Made by a program: the position numbers and the translations under genes. DNA of 64,000 nucleotides from Phenylobacterium sp. (lineage in GTDB: Bacteria > Pseudomonadota > Alphaproteobacteria > Caulobacterales > Caulobacteraceae). The stretch spans positions 62,001-126,000 of the forward strand of contig NZ_JAUYOJ010000080.1 in the NCBI RefSeq assembly GCF_030697925.1. The letters run 5' to 3'. A model generated the notes under the pieces. It was not told the origin of the DNA and did not search any database. It saw nothing but the letters and a program-made list of their open reading frames with translations. How positions within the stretch are numbered: the first letter of the stretch is position 1; each line of letters starts with the position of its first letter. Below, piece after piece: positions 40,798 through 51,703 of the stretch.

Positions 40798-42536
40798 CCA
40801 TGGCCCATCCGTCCTTCCAGCCGCCGGGCTGGCGCTGGCTGAAGGCCCAGGTCTGGGGCCTGGAGCATGCCTTCGAGCGCGCCAAGGCGGCGGGCAAGGC
40901 AGAGGACGACACCCGCATCCGCATCTTCTTCGTCCTGGCCCTGTTCTCGGCCAGCTTTCTGACGCTGGCCATCGGCGCCACCAACTCCGCGGTGTTCTCC
41001 AACCTCGGACGCGGCGATGGCGGCGCGGCGGCGGTCGGTTCGGCGCGGGCCGACCTGGTGGACCGCAACGGCGCCATGCTGGCCGCCGACCTACTGCACT
41101 ACGGGCTCTACATCGATCCGCAGGAGATCTGGGACAAGGGCGAGGTCCGTCGCGCCTTGCTCGGCTCCATCCCCTCGCTCACCCCCGCGCGGCTGAACAG
41201 GGCGCTCAACGGCCAGCGCCGCACCTTCGTGCTGGGCGGGCTGACGCCTGAGTCCCGGGCCAGGGTCCATGCGCTCGGCCTGCCGGGGGTCACCTTCGAA
41301 CGCGAGGAGCGCCGGGTTTATCCCCTGGGCCAGACCGCGGCGCACCTGATCGGCTTCGCCGACACCGGCGGGGTCGGGCTGGCCGGCGCCGAGCGGGCGC
41401 TGAACGACCTCGCCCACCAGAACGCCGCCGCGGGTGCGCCGGTGGCCCTGTCCATCGACCTGCGGGTCCAGGCCGCCCTCGAGGACGAGCTCTACAAGGC
41501 CGCCACGCTGCATCAGGTGAAGGGCGCCGTCGGCATCGTCACCAACGTCCACACCGGCGAGATCCTAGGCGTGGCGAGCTATCCGACCTTCGATCCCAAC
41601 CAGGCGGGGAAGAGCTCGCCGGACGCCCTGACGAACCGGGCCGCGGCCTCGGTCTACGAGATGGGCTCCACCTTCAAGGTGTTCACCGTGGCGCTGGGCC
41701 TGGATTCCGGGACCGCGACCCTGGCCTCGACCTTCGACGCGCGCGCGCCGCTGACCATGAACGGCCGGACGATCCGCGACTACCACGCCGAGAACAAGGT
41801 GATGTCAGTGTCAGACATCTTCATCCACTCGTCCAACATCGGCACCACCAAGCTGGCCCTGCAAGCCGGCTCCGGCACGGTGCAGAAATATTACAAGGCT
41901 TTCGGCCTGACCACGGCCGCGCCGGTAGAGCTGCGCGAGAGCGCCAAGCCGATCGTGCCGCGCCGCTGGGACGACAATGATGTGGCCTCGACCTCGTTCG
42001 GCCACGCGATATCGGTCTCGCCGCTGGCCGTGGCCGCAGGCATGGGCTCGGTCCTCAATGGCGGGACCTATGTGCCGCTGACCATCCGGCCGGTGAAGCC
42101 CGGCTTCCGGCCAAAGGGCGCGCGCGCGGTCTCCGAGGAGACCTCCCGCGCCATGCTGGACCTGATGCGGGTCAACGTGGTGCGCGGCACCGGCGGCAAG
42201 GCCAATGCGCCAGGCATGCGGGTGGGCGGTAAGACGGGTTCGGCCAACAAGGTGATCGGCGGGCGCTACTCGAACAACATCCTCGTCTCGTCCTTCGCGG
42301 CGGTGTTTCCCACCGACGGCCCGCTGGACGCCGACCGCTATTTCGTGCTGATCCTCATGGACGAACCCAAGGGCACGTCGGAGACCTACGGCTTTGCCAC
42401 CGGCGGCTGGACGGCCGCTCCGGCGGCGGGCCGGGTGATCGACCGCATCGGACCGTTCCTGGGCGTCGACCGCCGCCCCGAGGTGGTGGGAACGACGCCG
42501 GCCGAGGCCGTGGTGCCGATCGAGAGCGAGCACTGA
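40794..42536 (+). CDS. ftsI: Peptidoglycan D,D-transpeptidase FtsI (PBP3)
   Basis: A 580-residue class B penicillin-binding protein. It has an N-terminal membrane anchor (FFVLALFSASFLTLAIGA), a dimerisation region (DLVDRNGAMLAADLLHYGLY) and a transpeptidase domain with SxxK at Ser292-Lys295 (GSTFK), SxN at 346-348 (SSN) and KTG at 480-482 (KTGSAN). It makes septal cross-links with FtsW. It overlaps ftsL by four bases and murE by one. Confidence 0.95.
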   Translation: MTMAHPSFQPPGWRWLKAQVWGLEHAFERAKAAGKAEDDTRIRIFFVLALFSASFLTLAIGATNSAVFSNLGRGDGGAAAVGSARADLVDRNGAMLAADLLHYGLYIDPQEIWDKGEVRRALLGSIPSLTPARLNRALNGQRRTFVLGGLTPESRARVHALGLPGVTFEREERRVYPLGQTAAHLIGFADTGGVGLAGAERALNDLAHQNAAAGAPVALSIDLRVQAALEDELYKAATLHQVKGAVGIVTNVHTGEILGVASYPTFDPNQAGKSSPDALTNRAAASVYEMGSTFKVFTVALGLDSGTATLASTFDARAPLTMNGRTIRDYHAENKVMSVSDIFIHSSNIGTTKLALQAGSGTVQKYYKAFGLTTAAPVELRESAKPIVPRRWDDNDVASTSFGHAISVSPLAVAAGMGSVLNGGTYVPLTIRPVKPGFRPKGARAVSEETSRAMLDLMRVNVVRGTGGKANAPGMRVGGKTGSANKVIGGRYSNNILVSSFAAVFPTDGPLDADRYFVLILMDEPKGTSETYGFATGGWTAAPAAGRVIDRIGPFLGVDRRPEVVGTTPAEAVVPIESEH

Positions 42537-43990
42537 TGAGCCGGCGTCTCTCAGACTTGGTAGCCCGAGATCTCGCCGAAGATCCGGCGATCGAGGGCGT
42601 CACCGCCGACAGCCGCAAGGTGCGTCCGGGCTTCCTGTTCGCGGCCCTGCCAGGCTCGAAGGTCGACGGGCGCGAGTTCGCGGCCAAGGCCGTGGCGGGC
42701 GGCGCCGTGGCGGTGATCTCCGGCGAGGACATTCCAGGCCTCGGCGTTCCGGTGATCGTCGTCGCCGATCCGCGCCGTGCCTATGCGCTGGCCGCCCGCG
42801 CCTTCTGGGGCGCGCAGCCGCCCGTGGTGGTGGCGGTGACGGGCACCAACGGCAAGACCTCGGTCGCCGCCTTCTGCCGCCAGATCTTCAACCGCGCGGG
42901 CCGCAAGGCCGCCAGCATGGGCACGCTTGGCGTTCGCGCCACGGGCCCGAGCCTGGACGTGCAGCTGACTCCGCCCGGCCTGACCACCCCCGACGCGGCC
43001 GACGTGGCCGAGCTGATGGCCAGGCTCGCCGGCCTGGGCGTGACCCACCTGGCGCTGGAGGCCTCCTCGCACGGGGTGGACCAGCGTCGCCTCGACGGGG
43101 CCGAGCTGACGGCCGCGGGATTCCTGAACCTGACCCAGGACCACCTCGACTATCACGGCACCATGGGCGTCTATCGCGAGGCCAAGCTGCGGCTGTTCAA
43201 CGCCCTGCTGCCGCGCGGACGCACCGCTGTCCTGAACAGCGACTCCGACGCCTACGAGGCCTTCGCCAGCGCCGCGGTCACCTCGGGCCAGACCGTCATG
43301 TCGGTCGGGGCGGCGGGGCAGGGCCTGGTCCTGCTGGCCCGGACGCCGACCCCCGAGGGCCAGGCGCTGAAGATCGGCTTCAAGGACAGGATCTACGACG
43401 TGCGACTGCCGCTGGTCGGCGGTTATCAGGCGTCCAATGTCCTGGTGGCCGCGGGCTTGTGCATCGCCGCGGGCGAGGACCCAGCGACGGTGATGGCCGC
43501 GCTGGAGACCCTGGAAGGCGCGCCGGGCCGGCTGCAGCACGTCGGGGCGGGGCTGCGCGGCGGCGAGGCCTATGTGGACTATGCCCATACCCCTGACGGG
43601 CTGGAGACGGTGCTCCAGGCCCTGCGGCCGCACGTTGAGGGCCGGCTGATCGTGGTGTTCGGCGCCGGCGGCGACCGCGACAAGGCCAAGCGCCCGCTGA
43701 TGGGCGCGGCGGCGGCCAACCATGCCGACATCGCCATCGTCACCGACGACAATCCGCGCAGCGAGGCCCCGGCCGAGATCCGGGCCCAGGTCCTGGCCGG
43801 CGCCCCTGGCGCCAGGGAGATCGGCGACCGCCGCAAGGCCATCCAGGCCGCCGTCGCCCTGATGGCCAAGGGCGATGTCCTGGTGGTGGCCGGCAAGGGC
43901 CACGAGCAGGGCCAGACCATCGCCGGCGTGGTCCATCCCTTCGACGACGTGACCGAGGTCGCCACCGCCCTGGAGCCTGTCCATGGCTGA
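42536..43990 (+). CDS. murE: UDP-MurNAc-tripeptide synthetase MurE
   Basis: A 484-residue Mur ligase. The ATP loop is VTGTNGKTSVAAF, the Mur-ligase middle has DHLDYHGTMGVYREAK with the carbamylated-Lys neighbourhood, and the C-terminal DDNPRSEAP is the meso-diaminopimelate-type DNPR motif. It adds the third residue of the stem peptide in the cytosol. Starts on the TGATG overlap with ftsI. Confidence 0.95.
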   Translation: MSRRLSDLVARDLAEDPAIEGVTADSRKVRPGFLFAALPGSKVDGREFAAKAVAGGAVAVISGEDIPGLGVPVIVVADPRRAYALAARAFWGAQPPVVVAVTGTNGKTSVAAFCRQIFNRAGRKAASMGTLGVRATGPSLDVQLTPPGLTTPDAADVAELMARLAGLGVTHLALEASSHGVDQRRLDGAELTAAGFLNLTQDHLDYHGTMGVYREAKLRLFNALLPRGRTAVLNSDSDAYEAFASAAVTSGQTVMSVGAAGQGLVLLARTPTPEGQALKIGFKDRIYDVRLPLVGGYQASNVLVAAGLCIAAGEDPATVMAALETLEGAPGRLQHVGAGLRGGEAYVDYAHTPDGLETVLQALRPHVEGRLIVVFGAGGDRDKAKRPLMGAAAANHADIAIVTDDNPRSEAPAEIRAQVLAGAPGAREIGDRRKAIQAAVALMAKGDVLVVAGKGHEQGQTIAGVVHPFDDVTEVATALEPVHG

Positions 43991-45380
43991 GCCGCTCTGG
44001 ACCGCCGAGGAGATCGCCAAGGCCGTCGACGGTAAGGTTACCGGCGACGACTTCGCCGTGCACGGGGTCTCCATCGACACCCGCTCCATCGAGACCGGCG
44101 ACCTGTTCGTCGCCCTGGCCGGGGTGCGCGACGGCCACGAGTTCGTCAGCCAGGCCCTGGCGGCCGGGGCCACGGGCTCGCTGGCGTCTCGGCCGATCGA
44201 AGGCTCGGCCGTGATGGTGGAAGATACCTTCAAGGCATTGGAAAAACTGGGGGAAGCAGCTCGCGATCGAGCGCCTCGGGCGCGGCGCGGCGCGGTCACC
44301 GGTTCGGTCGGTAAGACCAGCGTCGCCCAGGCCGTCCGGGCCGGACTGATGCTGGCAGGCAAGGGCCATTCGTCGGTCAAGAGCTACAACAACCATATCG
44401 GCGTTCCGCTGACCCTGGCGCGGATGCCGCGCGACACCGAGCGCGCAGTGTTCGAGATCGGCATGAACCACGAGGGCGAGATCGCGCCGCTATCGCGCTT
44501 CGTCCGACCCCACGCCGTGGCGATCACCACGGTGGGCCCCGTGCATGTGGAGAACTTCCCGGACGGCGAGGCGGGCGTGGCCCGCGCTAAGGCCGAGATC
44601 TTCGCCGGCATCGAGCCGGGCGGCGTGGCGGTGCTGAACGCCGACAACAAGTGGTTCGAGCTCTTGAGCGCCGAGGCCCGCAAGGCCGGGGCGGAGGTCC
44701 GCAGCTTCGGCTCCGGCGAGGCCTGCGACGCGCGGCTGATCGACTTCCAGCCCCAATCCGGTCACGCGATGGTCCAGGCTCGCCTGCACGGCAAGGCGCT
44801 CGACTTCCCGATCCTGCAGACCGGCTTCCACTGGGGCCCCAACAGCATGGCCGTGCTGCTGATGCTGGAGGCGCTGGACGTCGACCTGGGCGACAGCCTG
44901 GCGGCGTTGGGCAGCTTCGAGCCCCTGGCCGGCCGCGGGGCGGAACGTCAGATCCGGCTGCCGGCCGGCGCCTTCACCTTGATCGACGAGAGCTACAACG
45001 CCAATCCGATCTCCATGGCCGCGGCCTTCGCCTCGCTGGGCGCGCGCAAGCCCGCGGGGCGGCGGATCGTCGCGCTCACCGACATGCTGGAATTGGGCGC
45101 CGAAGGCCCCGCATTCCACGCGGGGCTGGCCGAACCGCTAGCGAGCGCCAGGGTCGACCTGGTCTTTTGCGCAGGCCCCCTGATGAAATCGCTGTGGGAC
45201 GCCCTTCCGTCGACTCGGCGCGGGGGCTACGCCGAGACAGCGGCCGAGCTTGGGCCGCTGGTCGCCCAGGCCGCAGAGCCTGGCGACCTTGTGATGGTCA
45301 AGGGTTCGAACGGCTCGAAAGCCGGTGCGGTGACCGCCGCGCTGACGCTGCTCGACGCGCGTTCCGGGGAGGCGGGCTGA
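43983..45380 (+). CDS. murF: UDP-MurNAc-tripeptide:D-Ala-D-Ala ligase MurF
   Basis: A 465-residue Mur ligase with [18 protein letters not shown] as ATP loop, [20 protein letters not shown] and [15 protein letters not shown], all MurF hallmarks. It adds D-Ala-D-Ala to the tripeptide precursor. ATG 43983 lies eight bases inside murE, and its end shares a base with mraY, so coupling is tight. Confidence 0.95.
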   Translation: MAEPLWTAEEIAKAVDGKVTGDDFAVHGVSIDTRSIETGDLFVALAGVRDGHEFVSQALAAGATGSLASRPIEGSAVMVEDTFKALEKLGEAARDRAPRARRGAVTGSVGKTSVAQAVRAGLMLAGKGHSSVKSYNNHIGVPLTLARMPRDTERAVFEIGMNHEGEIAPLSRFVRPHAVAITTVGPVHVENFPDGEAGVARAKAEIFAGIEPGGVAVLNADNKWFELLSAEARKAGAEVRSFGSGEACDARLIDFQPQSGHAMVQARLHGKALDFPILQTGFHWGPNSMAVLLMLEALDVDLGDSLAALGSFEPLAGRGAERQIRLPAGAFTLIDESYNANPISMAAAFASLGARKPAGRRIVALTDMLELGAEGPAFHAGLAEPLASARVDLVFCAGPLMKSLWDALPSTRRGGYAETAAELGPLVAQAAEPGDLVMVKGSNGSKAGAVTAALTLLDARSGEAG

Positions 45381-46489
45381 TGCTCTATTGGCTGTATGAG
45401 CAGCTCTCGGCCGGTGGGCATATCCCTGTCCTCAACCTGCTGAAATACCTGACCTTCCGCACGGGCATGGCGCTGTTCACGGCGCAGCTCGTGGTCGTGC
45501 TGCTCGGCTCGCGCTTCATCCGTTTCATGCAGATCAAGCAGGGCAAGGGCCAGCCGATCCGCAAGGAGGGCATCGAGCGCCACGTGATCGAGAAGGCCGG
45601 CACGCCCACCATGGGCGGGGTGATGATCCTGGCCGGACTGCTGGTCGGCACCCTGCTGTGGGCCGACCTCAGCAATGTCTACATCTGGGCCGTGCTGCTG
45701 GTGACGGCGGGATACGGCACGCTGGGCTTCCTCGACGACTATGCCAAGGTCGCCAAGCAGACCACTGAGGGGGTGTCCGGTCGCCTGCGGCTGATCCTCG
45801 AGATCCTGATCGCCGTGGCGGCGATCACAATGATCATCCTGTTTGGGTCCAACCCGCCGGAATCCCCGAACCTTTCGACCTCGATCGCCTTCCCGGTGTT
45901 CAAGCAGCTGGTGGTCGACCTGGGCTGGTTCTACCTGGCCTTCGGGGCCTTCATCATCGTCGGCGGCGGCAATGGGGTGAACTTCACCGACGGCCTCGAC
46001 GGCCTGGCCATCGTGCCGGTGATGATCGCCGCGGCCGCCTTCGGCCTGATCGCCTACCTGGTCGGCAACTATGTCTTCTCCCAGTACCTGCAGCTGCACT
46101 TCGTCCCCGGCGTGGGCGAGGCGGCGGTCTATTGCGGGGCCATGATCGGCGCCGGCCTGGGCTTCCTCTGGTACAACGCCCCGCCGGCCAAGATATTCAT
46201 GGGCGACACCGGCTCCCTGGCGCTGGGCGGCGGCATCGGCGCGGTGGCCGTGGCCACCAAGCACGAGATCGTGCTGGGCCTGATCGGCGGGCTCTTCGTG
46301 CTGGAGACGCTGTCGGTGATGATCCAGGTCGCCTACTTCCGGATGACCGGCAAGCGGGTCTTCCTCATGGCGCCGATCCACCACCATTTCGAGAAGCTCG
46401 GCTGGTCGGAGTCCACCGTGGTGATCCGCTTTTGGATCATCTCGATGATGCTGGCCCTGCTGGGTCTCGCCACCTTGAAGCTGCGGTAG
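45380..46489 (+). CDS. mraY: Phospho-MurNAc-pentapeptide translocase MraY
   Basis: A 369-residue membrane enzyme with about ten helices that makes lipid I. Signatures: [44 protein letters not shown] and [14 protein letters not shown]. The start ATG 45380 overlaps the murF stop (TGATG). Length and motif order are complete. Confidence 0.96.
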   Translation: MLYWLYEQLSAGGHIPVLNLLKYLTFRTGMALFTAQLVVVLLGSRFIRFMQIKQGKGQPIRKEGIERHVIEKAGTPTMGGVMILAGLLVGTLLWADLSNVYIWAVLLVTAGYGTLGFLDDYAKVAKQTTEGVSGRLRLILEILIAVAAITMIILFGSNPPESPNLSTSIAFPVFKQLVVDLGWFYLAFGAFIIVGGGNGVNFTDGLDGLAIVPVMIAAAAFGLIAYLVGNYVFSQYLQLHFVPGVGEAAVYCGAMIGAGLGFLWYNAPPAKIFMGDTGSLALGGGIGAVAVATKHEIVLGLIGGLFVLETLSVMIQVAYFRMTGKRVFLMAPIHHHFEKLGWSESTVVIRFWIISMMLALLGLATLKLR

Positions 46490-46507
46490 GGGAGGGCTCG
46501 CACAGTC

Positions 46508-47923
46508 ATGATCCCGGTCCGTGGCTTCGAAGGCAGGACGGTCGCCGTTTTCGGTTTGGCGCGCACGGGTCTGACCGCGGCGCAAGCCCTGCTGGCCGGC
46601 GGGGCCAAGGTGGCCCTGTGGGACGAACGCCCGGAAGGCCGTGCGGCGGCGCAGGCCCTGGGTCTGCCGCTGCTGGACCTCACCACCGCCGACTGGTCGC
46701 AGTTCGCCGCCCTGATGCTGTCGCCGGGCGTGCCGCTGACCCATCCTGCCCCGCACTGGACGGTGGAGCGCGCCAAGGCCGCTGGAGTCGAGATCGTCGG
46801 CGACATGGAGCTGTTCGCCCGCGCCGTGAACGCCGCGCCCGAGCACAAGCGTCCGAAGATCGTCGCCATCACCGGCACCAACGGCAAGTCGACCACCACG
46901 GCCCTGATCGGCCATATCTGCGCCAGCGCCGGCCGCGACACCCGCATTGGCGGCAATATCGGCGTGGGCGTCCTGGGCCTGGACGACATGCACGGCGGCG
47001 CTGTCTACGTGTTGGAGATGAGCTCTTACCAGCTCGACCTGACCCACAGCCTGAAGCCCGACGTCTCGGTGCTGCTGAACATCTCGCCCGACCACCTGGA
47101 ACGGCACGGCGGCATGGAGGGCTATGTGGCCGCCAAGCGCCGCGTGCTGCTGAACCAGGGCAAGGGCGACACGGCCGTCATCGGGGTGGACGATCCCTGG
47201 GGCCAGCGGATCTGCACCGAGATCACCGCCGCCAACCGCCGGACCATCGTGCCGATCTCGGCCTCCAAGGCCATGGGCCGCGGCGCCTATGTGCTGCAGG
47301 GCCTGCTCTATGACGCCACCGGCGAGCGGGCGACCGAGATCGCTGACCTGCTGCGGGCCCGCTCCCTGCCGGGACGGCACAACTGGCAGAACGCCGCGGC
47401 CGCATACGCCGCCGTGCGCGGCCTGGGCGTCTCGCCGCAGGAAGCGGCCGAGGGGCTGATGACCTTCCCGGGCCTGGCGCACCGGATGGAGACCGTTGGT
47501 CAGGTCGGCCGCGTGCGCTTCGTCAACGACAGCAAGGCCACCAATACCGACGCGGCCCGCCAGGCCATGTCCAGCTATCCCAAGTTCTACTGGATCGCCG
47601 GCGGCGAGCCGAAGACCGGCGGTATCGACTCGCTGGCCGACCTCTTCCCGCGCATCGAGAAGGCCTATCTGGTCGGCGACGCCCAGGCCGCCTTCGCCAA
47701 GACCCTGAAGGGCAAGGCCCAGGTCGCCGAGTGCGGGACGATCGAGGCCGCTGTCGCCGCGGCCTATGCCGACGCCGCGGCCACCGGCCAGGACGCCATC
47801 GTCCTGCTGTCGCCGGCCTGCGCCTCTTTCGACCAATTCGCCGACTTCGAGGCCCGCGGCGAGGCGTTCCGGGGCGCGGTCATGGGCCTGAGCCAGCCCG
47901 CGGCCAAAGGCGCGCGCGCCTAG
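46508..47923 (+). CDS. murD: UDP-MurNAc-L-alanine:D-glutamate ligase MurD
   Basis: A 471-residue Mur ligase with VFGLARTGLTAAQALLAGGA at the N-terminal nucleotide fold, ITGTNGKSTTTALIGHI as ATP loop, EMSSYQLDLTHSLKPD, and the C-terminal LLSPACASFDQFADFEARG, specific for MurD. It adds D-Glu. It starts 18 bases after mraY. Confidence 0.95.
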   Translation: MIPVRGFEGRTVAVFGLARTGLTAAQALLAGGAKVALWDERPEGRAAAQALGLPLLDLTTADWSQFAALMLSPGVPLTHPAPHWTVERAKAAGVEIVGDMELFARAVNAAPEHKRPKIVAITGTNGKSTTTALIGHICASAGRDTRIGGNIGVGVLGLDDMHGGAVYVLEMSSYQLDLTHSLKPDVSVLLNISPDHLERHGGMEGYVAAKRRVLLNQGKGDTAVIGVDDPWGQRICTEITAANRRTIVPISASKAMGRGAYVLQGLLYDATGERATEIADLLRARSLPGRHNWQNAAAAYAAVRGLGVSPQEAAEGLMTFPGLAHRMETVGQVGRVRFVNDSKATNTDAARQAMSSYPKFYWIAGGEPKTGGIDSLADLFPRIEKAYLVGDAQAAFAKTLKGKAQVAECGTIEAAVAAAYADAAATGQDAIVLLSPACASFDQFADFEARGEAFRGAVMGLSQPAAKGARA

Positions 47924-48014
47924 GCCGCACCGGCCCGGTCAAGAAGATTTAACCATGGGCAGGTCTTCTGCAGAACACGGAAGCCCACATGCGAACCGCT
48001 TCGATGGACCCGCG

Positions 48015-49187
48015 ATGAAACCCACCCAAGCCCATGCCTTCGCCCGCAGCGACAGGTCGCAGATGGGCGTGTGGTGGTGGACCACCGATCACTGGATGCT
48101 GGGCGCCGTCGCGGCCCTGATCGCCACCGGCGTCTTGATGTCCTTCGCCGCCAGCCCGGCGGCGGCGGCGCGCCTCAACATCGGCGACCCGTTCCATTTC
48201 GCCGTGCGCCAGTGCGTCTTCGCCGTGGCCGGCGCGGCCATCCTGGTCTCGGCCTCGATGCTGGACGGGCGAGGGGTCAGGCGCGCGGCCTTCTTCATCT
48301 ACCTGATCGCCATCGCCGTGATGATCGCCCTGCCGTTCATGGGCCATAGCGCCAAGGGCGCGACCCGGTGGATCAGCTTCGCGGGTTTCACCCTGCAGCC
48401 GTCGGAATTCATGAAGCCGGCCCTGATCGTGCTGGTCTCCTGGATGTTCTCCGAGGGGCAGAAGGGGCAGGGGGTGCCCGGCGTCTCCATCGCCTTCGGG
48501 CTCTATTTCCTGTCGGTGGGCCTGCTGCTGATCCAGCCGGACGTCGGCCAGACCGTGCTGATCACCGTGGCCTTCGGCGCGGCCTTCTGGATGGCGGGCG
48601 TGCCGCTTTCCTGGGTGATGCTGCTGGGCGGGGTGGCGGTGGTGGGCCTCTCCTCGACCTATTTCCTGTTCCCGCACGTGGCCAGCCGGGTCGACCGCTT
48701 CCTGAGCCCTGAGCGCGCCGACACCTTCCAGGTGGACCGGGCGGCCGAGGCCATCGCCGGCGGCGGTCTGTTCGGACGCGGTCCCGGCGAAGGGGTGCTG
48801 AAGCGCAACATCCCCGACGCCCACACCGACTTCATCTATTCCGTGGCGGCCGAGGAGTACGGCCTGATCTTCTCCCTGTTGCTGATCTCGATCTTCGCCT
48901 TCATCGTGGTGCGCGGGCTCTACAAGTCGATGAAGCTGTCGGATCCCTTCGAGCAGGTGGCGGCCGCGGGGCTGTTCGTGCTGGTGGGCCAGCAGGCCTT
49001 CATCAACATCGCGGTGAACCTCAACATGATCCCGACCAAGGGCATGACCTTGCCGTTCATCTCCAGCGGCGGGTCGTCCATCATGGCCATCAGCCTGACC
49101 CTGGGCATGGCCTTGGCGCTCACCCGTCGCCGCCCGGGCGCCTATTCCCAGACCGAGGGCCTCGCCAAGGCCGGCGCCTTCGCCTAA
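48015..49187 (+). CDS. ftsW: Septal peptidoglycan polymerase FtsW
   Basis: A 390-residue SEDS-family glycosyltransferase with about ten membrane helices. Motifs: KGATRWISFAGFTLQPSEFM (the SEDS core with QPSEF), LLLIQPDVGQTVLI and KGMTLPFISSGGSSIMAIS. It polymerises septal glycan from lipid II with FtsI. ATG 48015 gives the usual N-terminus; an in-frame ATG at 47955 would add 20 residues and cannot be excluded. Confidence 0.93.
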   Translation: MKPTQAHAFARSDRSQMGVWWWTTDHWMLGAVAALIATGVLMSFAASPAAAARLNIGDPFHFAVRQCVFAVAGAAILVSASMLDGRGVRRAAFFIYLIAIAVMIALPFMGHSAKGATRWISFAGFTLQPSEFMKPALIVLVSWMFSEGQKGQGVPGVSIAFGLYFLSVGLLLIQPDVGQTVLITVAFGAAFWMAGVPLSWVMLLGGVAVVGLSSTYFLFPHVASRVDRFLSPERADTFQVDRAAEAIAGGGLFGRGPGEGVLKRNIPDAHTDFIYSVAAEEYGLIFSLLLISIFAFIVVRGLYKSMKLSDPFEQVAAAGLFVLVGQQAFINIAVNLNMIPTKGMTLPFISSGGSSIMAISLTLGMALALTRRRPGAYSQTEGLAKAGAFA

Positions 49188-49196
49188 ACGCTGGCC

Positions 49197-50294
49197 ATGG
49201 CAAAGATCGCCGTCGTCGCCGCCGGGGGCACCGGGGGCCATCTGTTTCCCGCCCAGGCCCTTGCCGAGGCGCTGATCGCGCGCGGCTGGCGGATCGTGCT
49301 CGCCAGCGACGAACGCGTCGCGGCCTTCGCCGGGAGCTTCCCGGCCGAGGAGCGCATCGGGCTGTCGGCCCGGACCTACAAGCCGCGCGATCCGGTGGGC
49401 ATGGCCCTGGCCGGCGTCTCGATCGTCCGCGGCGTGATGCAGGCGCGCAAGGCCTTCGCCCGGATCGATCCCGACGTGGTGGTGGGCTTCGGCGGCTATC
49501 CCTCGGTTCCGGGCCTGCTGGCCGGGATCACCCAGGGCCGGCCGACGGTGATCCACGAACAGAACGCGGTCATGGGCCGGGCCAACCGCCAGCTGGCGGG
49601 CTATGTCCGGGCCGTGGCCTGCGCCTTCCCGATGCTGCAGAAGGCGCCGGAGAAGGTGGCCAGGAGCGCCGTGGTGGTTGGAAATCCCGTGCGTCCGGAG
49701 ATCCGCGCCCTGGCTGAGCTGCCTTATGTCGCCCCCGAGGCGGACGGCCCGATCCGCATCCTGATCACCGGCGGCAGCCAGGGCGCGCGGCTGCTGTCCG
49801 AATTGCTGCCGGAGGCGATCCGCAAGCTGCCTGAGAGCCTGCGCCAACGCCTGACGGTGCAGCAGCAGACCCGGCCGGAATCCATGGAGATCGCCCGCCA
49901 GATCTATGCGGACGCCATGGTGGTCGCCGAGATCGCGCCGTTCTTCCGCGACATGGCGGGACGGCTGCGTGACGCCCACCTGGTGATCGGCCGCTCGGGG
50001 GCGGGCTCGGTCTGCGAGTTCGCCGTGGCCGGCAAGCCCGCCATTCTCATCCCGCTTGCCATCGCGCTGGACGACGACCAGGGCCAGAACGCCCGGGTGC
50101 TGGTCGAGGCCGGGGGCGCCGAGGTCTGCCGCGAGAGCCAGCTCACGATCGATGTCATGGCGACCGCGCTGGAAAAGCTGCTGACCAATCCCGAGCGCCT
50201 GGTCCGCATGGCCGCGGGTTCGCGCTCGATCGCCAAACCCGACGCCGCCGAACGGCTGGCCGACCTCGTCGAGAAGACCGCCGCCAAACGATGA
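49197..50294 (+). CDS. murG: UDP-GlcNAc:lipid I GlcNAc transferase MurG
   Basis: A 365-residue GT28 enzyme that converts lipid I to lipid II. Motifs: [60 protein letters not shown] and [17 protein letters not shown] with DDDQGQNA following. Starts nine bases after ftsW and overlaps murC by four. Confidence 0.95.
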   Translation: MAKIAVVAAGGTGGHLFPAQALAEALIARGWRIVLASDERVAAFAGSFPAEERIGLSARTYKPRDPVGMALAGVSIVRGVMQARKAFARIDPDVVVGFGGYPSVPGLLAGITQGRPTVIHEQNAVMGRANRQLAGYVRAVACAFPMLQKAPEKVARSAVVVGNPVRPEIRALAELPYVAPEADGPIRILITGGSQGARLLSELLPEAIRKLPESLRQRLTVQQQTRPESMEIARQIYADAMVVAEIAPFFRDMAGRLRDAHLVIGRSGAGSVCEFAVAGKPAILIPLAIALDDDQGQNARVLVEAGGAEVCRESQLTIDVMATALEKLLTNPERLVRMAAGSRSIAKPDAAERLADLVEKTAAKR

Positions 50295-51703
50295 ACAAGC
50301 GTCCCGTCCCTTTCGCCCTCGGCCCCGTCCATTTCATCGGCATCGGCGGCATCGGCATGAGCGGCATCGCCGAGATCATGCTGCGCATCGGCTATACGGT
50401 GCAGGGCTCCGACGCCAAGGCCGGCCCCAACACCGAGCGGCTGCAGAAGCTGGGCGCCAAGGTGTTCATCGGCCAGGACCCGGCCAATGTTGAAGGCGCC
50501 TCGGCCATCGTCTATTCGACCGCCATCAAGGCCGACAATCCCGAGATGGTCGCCGCGCGCGAGCAGCGCCTGCCGCTGGTCCATCGCGGCGAGATGCTGG
50601 CCGAACTGACCCGCCACCAGTTCTCCGTGGCCATCGCCGGCACCCACGGCAAGACCACCACCACCTCGATCGTCGCGGCGCTGCTCGACGCTGGCGGCCT
50701 GGACCCGACGGTGATCAACGGCGGGATCATCAATGCCTATGGCGCCAACGCCAAGGTGGGCGAGGGCGACTGGATGGTCGTGGAGGCCGACGAGAGTGAC
50801 GGCACCTTCCTGCGTCTGCGCTCGACCTGCGGCATCGTCACCAATATCGATCCTGAGCACCTGGACTATTACGGCGACTTCGACACCGCCAAGAAGGCCT
50901 TCCAGACCTTCGTCGAGGGAGTGCCCTTCTATGGCTTCACGGCGGTCTGCACCGACCATCCCGAGGTCCAGGCCATGGCCGCCCGAGTGGTGAACCGCCG
51001 GCTGGTCGCCTACGGAACCAATCCCCAGGCCGAGGTCCGCGCCGAGAAGATCAGCATGGGACCCGACGGCTCGCGGTTCGACGCGATCTTCGCGCCCCAG
51101 CACGGGGAGGTCACCCGCCTGGACAACCTGCACCTGCCGATGGCCGGCCAGCACAATGTCCTGAACGCCCTGGGCGCCATCGCCGTGGCCCGCGAGCTGG
51201 GGGTGTCGGGCGAGGACATCCGCAAGGGCCTGGCCGGCTTCGGCGGGGTGAAGCGGCGCTTCACCACCACCGGCGTTGCGGGTGGTGTCCGCGTGATCGA
51301 CGACTACGGCCACCACCCGGTGGAGATCTCCTCGGTGCTGAAGGCCGCCCGCGCGGTGACCGAGGGCCGGGTGATCGCCGTGGTCCAGCCGCACCGCTAT
51401 TCGCGCCTGCACGACCTGTTCGCCGAATTCTGCGGCTGCTTCAACGACGCCGACACGGTGATCGTCGCCGACGTCTATACGGCCGGCGAGAGCCCCATCG
51501 AGGGGATCAGCCGCGACGCCCTGGTCGAGGGGCTGCGCCGCTTCGGCCATCGGCGGGTGCTCGCCCTGGAGAGCCCGGCCGACCTGGCCCGCATGGTGGC
51601 CGAGGAAGCCCGGGACGGCGACCTCGTGGTCTGCCTGGGCGCCGGCGACATCACCACCTGGGCCTACGCCCTGCCGGGCCAGCTCGAGGCCCTGGCCAGG
51701 TGA
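50291..51703 (+). CDS. murC: UDP-MurNAc:L-alanine ligase MurC
   Basis: A 470-residue Mur ligase, first in the amino-acid addition series. It has [35 protein letters not shown] (ATP loop), [13 protein letters not shown], and [18 protein letters not shown] with QPHRYSRL. Starts inside murG (ATGA) and overlaps murB by four bases. Confidence 0.95.
   Translation: MNKRPVPFALGPVHFIGIGGIGMSGIAEIMLRIGYTVQGSDAKAGPNTERLQKLGAKVFIGQDPANVEGASAIVYSTAIKADNPEMVAAREQRLPLVHRGEMLAELTRHQFSVAIAGTHGKTTTTSIVAALLDAGGLDPTVINGGIINAYGANAKVGEGDWMVVEADESDGTFLRLRSTCGIVTNIDPEHLDYYGDFDTAKKAFQTFVEGVPFYGFTAVCTDHPEVQAMAARVVNRRLVAYGTNPQAEVRAEKISMGPDGSRFDAIFAPQHGEVTRLDNLHLPMAGQHNVLNALGAIAVARELGVSGEDIRKGLAGFGGVKRRFTTTGVAGGVRVIDDYGHHPVEISSVLKAARAVTEGRVIAVVQPHRYSRLHDLFAEFCGCFNDADTVIVADVYTAGESPIEGISRDALVEGLRRFGHRRVLALESPADLARMVAEEARDGDLVVCLGAGDITTWAYALPGQLEALAR

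Noticed and set aside
45227-47836. 869-residue minus-strand frame across mraY and murD
   Set aside because: A high-GC antisense shadow of well-supported genes; its composition (long His/Asp/Gly runs) is typical of such shadows.
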